Origin: CAYLWW01 sp964387585 | GTDB taxonomy: Bacteria > Pseudomonadota > Alphaproteobacteria > Rickettsiales > Midichloriaceae | Direction of reading: 5' to 3' | Assembly (NCBI GenBank): GCA_964387585.1 | Contig: CAYLWW010000036.1 | Coordinates: 1-16,186, forward strand | Length of the DNA stretch: 16,186 nt | In this document: positions 13,867 to 16,186 of the stretch, in pieces | Position numbering within the stretch: position 1 is the stretch's first letter | Layout: every line of letters starts with the position of its first letter | Position numbers and translations under genes: made by a program | The notes under the pieces: generated by a model | Told to the model about the DNA's origin: nothing | The model's input: the letters and a program-made list of their open reading frames with translations, nothing else | The model's database searches: none

Positions 13867-15135
13867 TTATTTTATTTTATTCTTTTTAGCTAAATTATTT
13901 TTTAAATTACTCTTTTTTAATTTTAAATCTTTCTTTATTTTGGTAACTTTAGCAGAGTTATGTTTGTTATTGTTTACAGAAACAGACTTTCTTTTAACTA
14001 TATTTTCCTTTTTTATATCTATTATACTAAAAACATTGTCTTTGTTCTTGATTTCATTACTTTTATTATCAGCCATTAATTGACTGCTAGCTTCTGCGGT
14101 AGATATTAAAGAGGTGAAACTACTATTAGGAGCTTTTGGATGATAAGCTGCTTCTTTTGAATTTTGAATTTTTGATGAAGAATTCCTTCTTAAAGTAGAG
14201 TTTTTATTTTTAATTTTTTCATATGCTTGGTTAAGAAGTTTTATCATATGATCATCACGAGAGTTAGCAGTAGGACCACCCATAACTACAGCTATTAGAT
14301 TTCCTTCAGGTTTACGTACTGAAGTAACTAAATTAAAGCCTGAAGCATTGATAAAACCAGTTTTTAAACCATCAGCACCTTTATAGCGTTTTAAAATTTT
14401 GTTATGGCCATTAACATTTTTGCCTTTAAAAACAAAATGAGTGCGACTAAAAATGTGATAATAATTAGCGTAATGATATCTTAAAGCCATAGCTAACCTA
14501 GCTATATCATATGCTGTAGTAACTTGCTCAGGGTGGTGTAAACCGCTAGGATTTTGAAAAGTAGTATTTTTCATTCCTAATTGTTTAGCTTTGTTATTCA
14601 TCATAACAATAAAATGCTTCATGTCACCACCGATCGATTCAGCTAGTGCGTATGCAACGTCATTAGCGGATTTTATTGCTAAAGCATGAATTGCTTCTAA
14701 AATTGTAATTTTTTCCCCAGATTGTAACCCTAAGTTGCTTCTTGGCTGTGAACTAGCGGTATTAGATATAGTAATCTTTTGCTTTATATGTAATTTGCCT
14801 TTTTTTAAAGCTTCAAAAGTTAAATATAACGTCATCATTTTAGTTAATGATGCTGGATGTCTTATTGAATTTGCATTTTTATTATATAAAATTTCTCCAT
14901 TATTAGTATTAATTACTAAACCCGAATAAGTTGGAGAATCAATCCAATCAGAAGATCGATGATTTTTTTTTTGATTATCTAATGCTGAATAGATAGATGG
15001 CAGGTCACTTGCAAAAGAAACTTTAGGATAATTAGCATTTAATAATGCACTTAAATAGATTAATAGTAGAAATGACCTAAGTATTAGATTTGGTTTTATA
15101 TTACTTAAAGCGCTAATCAAAGGTAAATGATACAT
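13867..15135 (-). CDS. dacF: D-alanyl-D-alanine carboxypeptidase (DacF/PBP5 family)
   Basis: Periplasmic serine D,D-carboxypeptidase that trims the terminal D-Ala of peptidoglycan pentapeptides. The signal peptide is a hydrophobic run at about 18-33 ending near VSFAS (39-43). The three catalytic motifs are intact: SLTK (Ser96, Lys99), SAN (156-158) and KTG (258-260). PSGLHH and MGGPTANSRDDH are also family text. The penicillin-binding domain ends near 312. The remaining 110 residues are low-complexity and strongly basic, ending in a Lys/Asn run (KKDLKLKKSNLKNNLAKK), with no recognisable SPOR domain. The basic tail could bind wall polymers or membrane; this is inference. It is preceded by rpsR with a long palindrome between (15179-15245). 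Presence of this gene and the SLT gene indicates a retained, if reduced, murein layer. Confidence 0.94.
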   Translation of the reverse strand: MYHLPLISALSNIKPNLILRSFLLLIYLSALLNANYPKVSFASDLPSIYSALDNQKKNHRSSDWIDSPTYSGLVINTNNGEILYNKNANSIRHPASLTKMMTLYLTFEALKKGKLHIKQKITISNTASSQPRSNLGLQSGEKITILEAIHALAIKSANDVAYALAESIGGDMKHFIVMMNNKAKQLGMKNTTFQNPSGLHHPEQVTTAYDIARLAMALRYHYANYYHIFSRTHFVFKGKNVNGHNKILKRYKGADGLKTGFINASGFNLVTSVRKPEGNLIAVVMGGPTANSRDDHMIKLLNQAYEKIKNKNSTLRRNSSSKIQNSKEAAYHPKAPNSSFTSLISTAEASSQLMADNKSNEIKNKDNVFSIIDIKKENIVKRKSVSVNNNKHNSAKVTKIKKDLKLKKSNLKNNLAKKNKIK

Positions 15136-15178
15136 CTATGAGCTATAAAATAAGCTTTAGTTAATATAAACAAGAGTA

Positions 15179-15245
15179 AACCTAACGGTATATTAAGAAT
15201 AAATTTTCATTTAAGAAAATTCTCACTTAATTATAAAGTTAGGTT
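15179..15245. repeat. 67-base nested palindrome between rpsR and dacF
   Basis: Three nested arm pairs are exact reverse complements: aacctaac (15179-15186) with gttaggtt (15238-15245); attaag (15192-15197) with cttaat (15226-15231); and aattttc (15202-15208) with gaaaatt (15215-15221), around a 6-base loop. The unpaired bulges are nearly symmetric (5 and 6 bases, then 4 and 4). As RNA from the minus strand it would form one long hairpin after rpsR. It could terminate rpsF-rpsR transcription or be a degenerate palindromic element. It is not related to the 105-base repeat. Confidence 0.7.
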
Positions 15246-15269
15246 ATAAGATATGATTATTGATTTTTT

Positions 15270-15554
15270 TTACTTAGTAGCGAAAGGAAGCATGGCTAAA
15301 TTTCTAGCACGCATGATACATTGCTGAAGCGCTCTTTGCTTTTTTCTGGATATTCCTGTTACTCTGCTTGGTAGTATACGGCCTTTTTCAGATACGTATT
15401 TGCGAAGTAATTCTAAATTTTTATAATCTAAAATTGGAGCATCTTTCCCTGATAAAGGACATTTTATAGAACGCTGAGTAGAAGCAGTTTTGTTAAATAG
15501 AACTGCATTAGATATAACGTTCTCATTATTGTAATTATTATTTCTTACATCCAT
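15270..15554 (-). CDS. rpsR: 30S ribosomal protein S18
   Basis: Small-subunit protein that pairs with S6 on the platform of the 30S subunit. The 94 residues include KCPLSGKDAPILDYKNLELLRKYVSEKG and the strongly conserved RILPSRVTGISRKKQRALQQCIMRARNLAMLPF. The N-terminal 25 residues (MDVRNNNYNNENV...) are a loose lineage-specific extension. It follows rpsF by 69 bases in the standard order. The usual next gene, rplI, is absent; dacF comes instead. Confidence 0.97.
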   Translation of the reverse strand: MDVRNNNYNNENVISNAVLFNKTASTQRSIKCPLSGKDAPILDYKNLELLRKYVSEKGRILPSRVTGISRKKQRALQQCIMRARNLAMLPFATK

Positions 15555-15623
15555 TGTTTGTAAAACTGATTAATAGTTATTATTTACTAAAATTTTTTTA
15601 AGCGGAATTCGAAATTAAGATTA

Positions 15624-15977
15624 CTACGCTTGATGATGTGTTACTTCACTTTCTGCAGGAGCTTGCATCATAAGGGAAGGGGACTCATCAATTTTATCTA
15701 CTCTTATGGTAAGAAATTTTATGACTTCTTCCTTAACTCTGTAGTGGCGCTCTAATTCTTTCATCACTTTATCTTCAGCGTCTAAACTAAGCATTATATA
15801 GTGTCCTTTTTTATTTTTTTTCACTAAATAAGCTAAAGTTCTTAAACCCCAATATTCTTTTTTTATTACTTTTCCTCCCATATTTTCGACAAGATCTGTA
15901 AAAGATTTAGCTATGTTATTAGCATCTTGAGCTGAAGCATCTTGGCATACTATAAACGTTGATTCGTATAATGACAT
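15624..15977 (-). CDS. rpsF: 30S ribosomal protein S6
   Basis: Small-subunit platform protein forming a heterodimer with S18. The 117 residues begin MSLYESTFIVCQDAS and include the family core GGKVIKKEYWGLRTLAYLVKKNKKGHYIMLSLDAE and ELERHYRVKEEVIKFLTIRVD. The short acidic tail (about 100-117) is not conserved. A clear Shine-Dalgarno site (aggaga) lies about 11 bases before the ATG, one of the few in this window. A promoter candidate is at 16066-16094. Confidence 0.97.
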   Translation of the reverse strand: MSLYESTFIVCQDASAQDANNIAKSFTDLVENMGGKVIKKEYWGLRTLAYLVKKNKKGHYIMLSLDAEDKVMKELERHYRVKEEVIKFLTIRVDKIDESPSLMMQAPAESEVTHHQA

Positions 15978-16039
15978 TTTTAGTTATTTCTCCTATTTTA
16001 TTTATAAGTATAAGTCTTTTTCTATGTTTTCAGTATTTA

Positions 16040-16134
16040 AATAATAGTTAAGCTATTCTAGAACCATACTATGCAAAAATCAATGAAACTGCAATGTTTT
16101 TTAAAGTTGTTTAGTATAAAACTTAACTATTATT
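16040..16134. repeat. 13-base inverted repeat bracketing the rpsF promoter
   Basis: aataatagttaag (16040-16052) and cttaactattatt (16122-16134) are exact reverse complements 69 bases apart. A second, inner pair atacta (16066-16071) and tagtat (16112-16117) is nested inside. The left inner arm coincides with the predicted -10 of the rpsF promoter. This could be an operator pair, the terminator of a gene outside the window, or another palindromic element. Confidence 0.55.
16066..16094 (-). promoter_or_regulatory. Candidate promoter for rpsF-rpsR
   Basis: On the minus strand TTGCAG (16089-16094, 4 of 6) and TAGTAT (16066-16071, 4 of 6 with the key TA...T bases) are spaced by exactly 17 bases. 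The start would be near 16059, giving a leader of about 80 bases before rpsF. It sits inside the 95-base inverted repeat. No S6/S18 feedback structure could be confirmed by eye. Confidence 0.45.
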
Positions 16135-16186
16135 AAACGTAATATTAGATGCTATTAAACCAACACATCAGTAACGATACCGGCTC

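Noticed and set aside
1..16186. A novel defence, secretion or biosynthetic gene system
   Set aside because: Apart from one or two unrecognised frames, every gene belongs to a known housekeeping family; no cluster of co-oriented unknown genes is present.

Overview
The window is very AT-rich (roughly 70% A+T by eye). It carries ordinary bacterial housekeeping genes with short, lysine-, asparagine- and isoleucine-rich proteins and long non-coding gaps containing decayed insertion-sequence DNA and palindromic repeats. That combination, with a host-attachment-family protein, a retained haem gene (hemD) and an NDUFAF5-like protein, points to an obligate intracellular alphaproteobacterium of the Rickettsiales. 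An Orientia-like genome fits best, but the genus is an inference and not proven by the sequence.

Layout. 1-1650 is accessory DNA: an unrecognised 266-residue protein on the minus strand and a wrecked IS982-family transposase with two internal deletions, an internal stop and two frame shifts. radC (minus) follows, then a 607-base gap with a stem-loop and a possible 52-codon relic. 2943-9369 is a plus-strand block: host-attachment-family gene, rseP (site-2 protease), rnhB, tsaD, an SLT-type lytic transglycosylase, hemD and trxA. rnhB and tsaD are 4 bases apart and probably co-transcribed; hemD begins about 10 bases after the transglycosylase. 9746-15977 is a minus-strand block read right to left: rpsF, rpsR, dacF-type D,D-carboxypeptidase, fmt, pyrH, a bamB-like lipoprotein and an NDUFAF5-like methyltransferase-fold gene. 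The blocks converge in a 376-base gap between trxA and the methyltransferase gene.

Functions. The window mixes translation (S6, S18, Fmt, TsaD), nucleotide and DNA metabolism (PyrH, RNase HII, RadC), envelope building and turnover (RseP, BamB, DacF, SLT), redox and haem (TrxA, HemD) and probably respiratory complex I maturation (NDUFAF5-like). No CRISPR array, toxin-antitoxin pair, defence island, rRNA or tRNA gene was seen.

The most interesting unexplained structure is non-coding. Two diverged, oppositely oriented copies of a 102-105-base palindromic repeat lie in two separate intergenic gaps (4971-5072 and 9437-9541). A different 67-base nested palindrome lies between rpsR and dacF, and a 13-base inverted repeat brackets the likely rpsF promoter. 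I found no convincing new multi-gene system.
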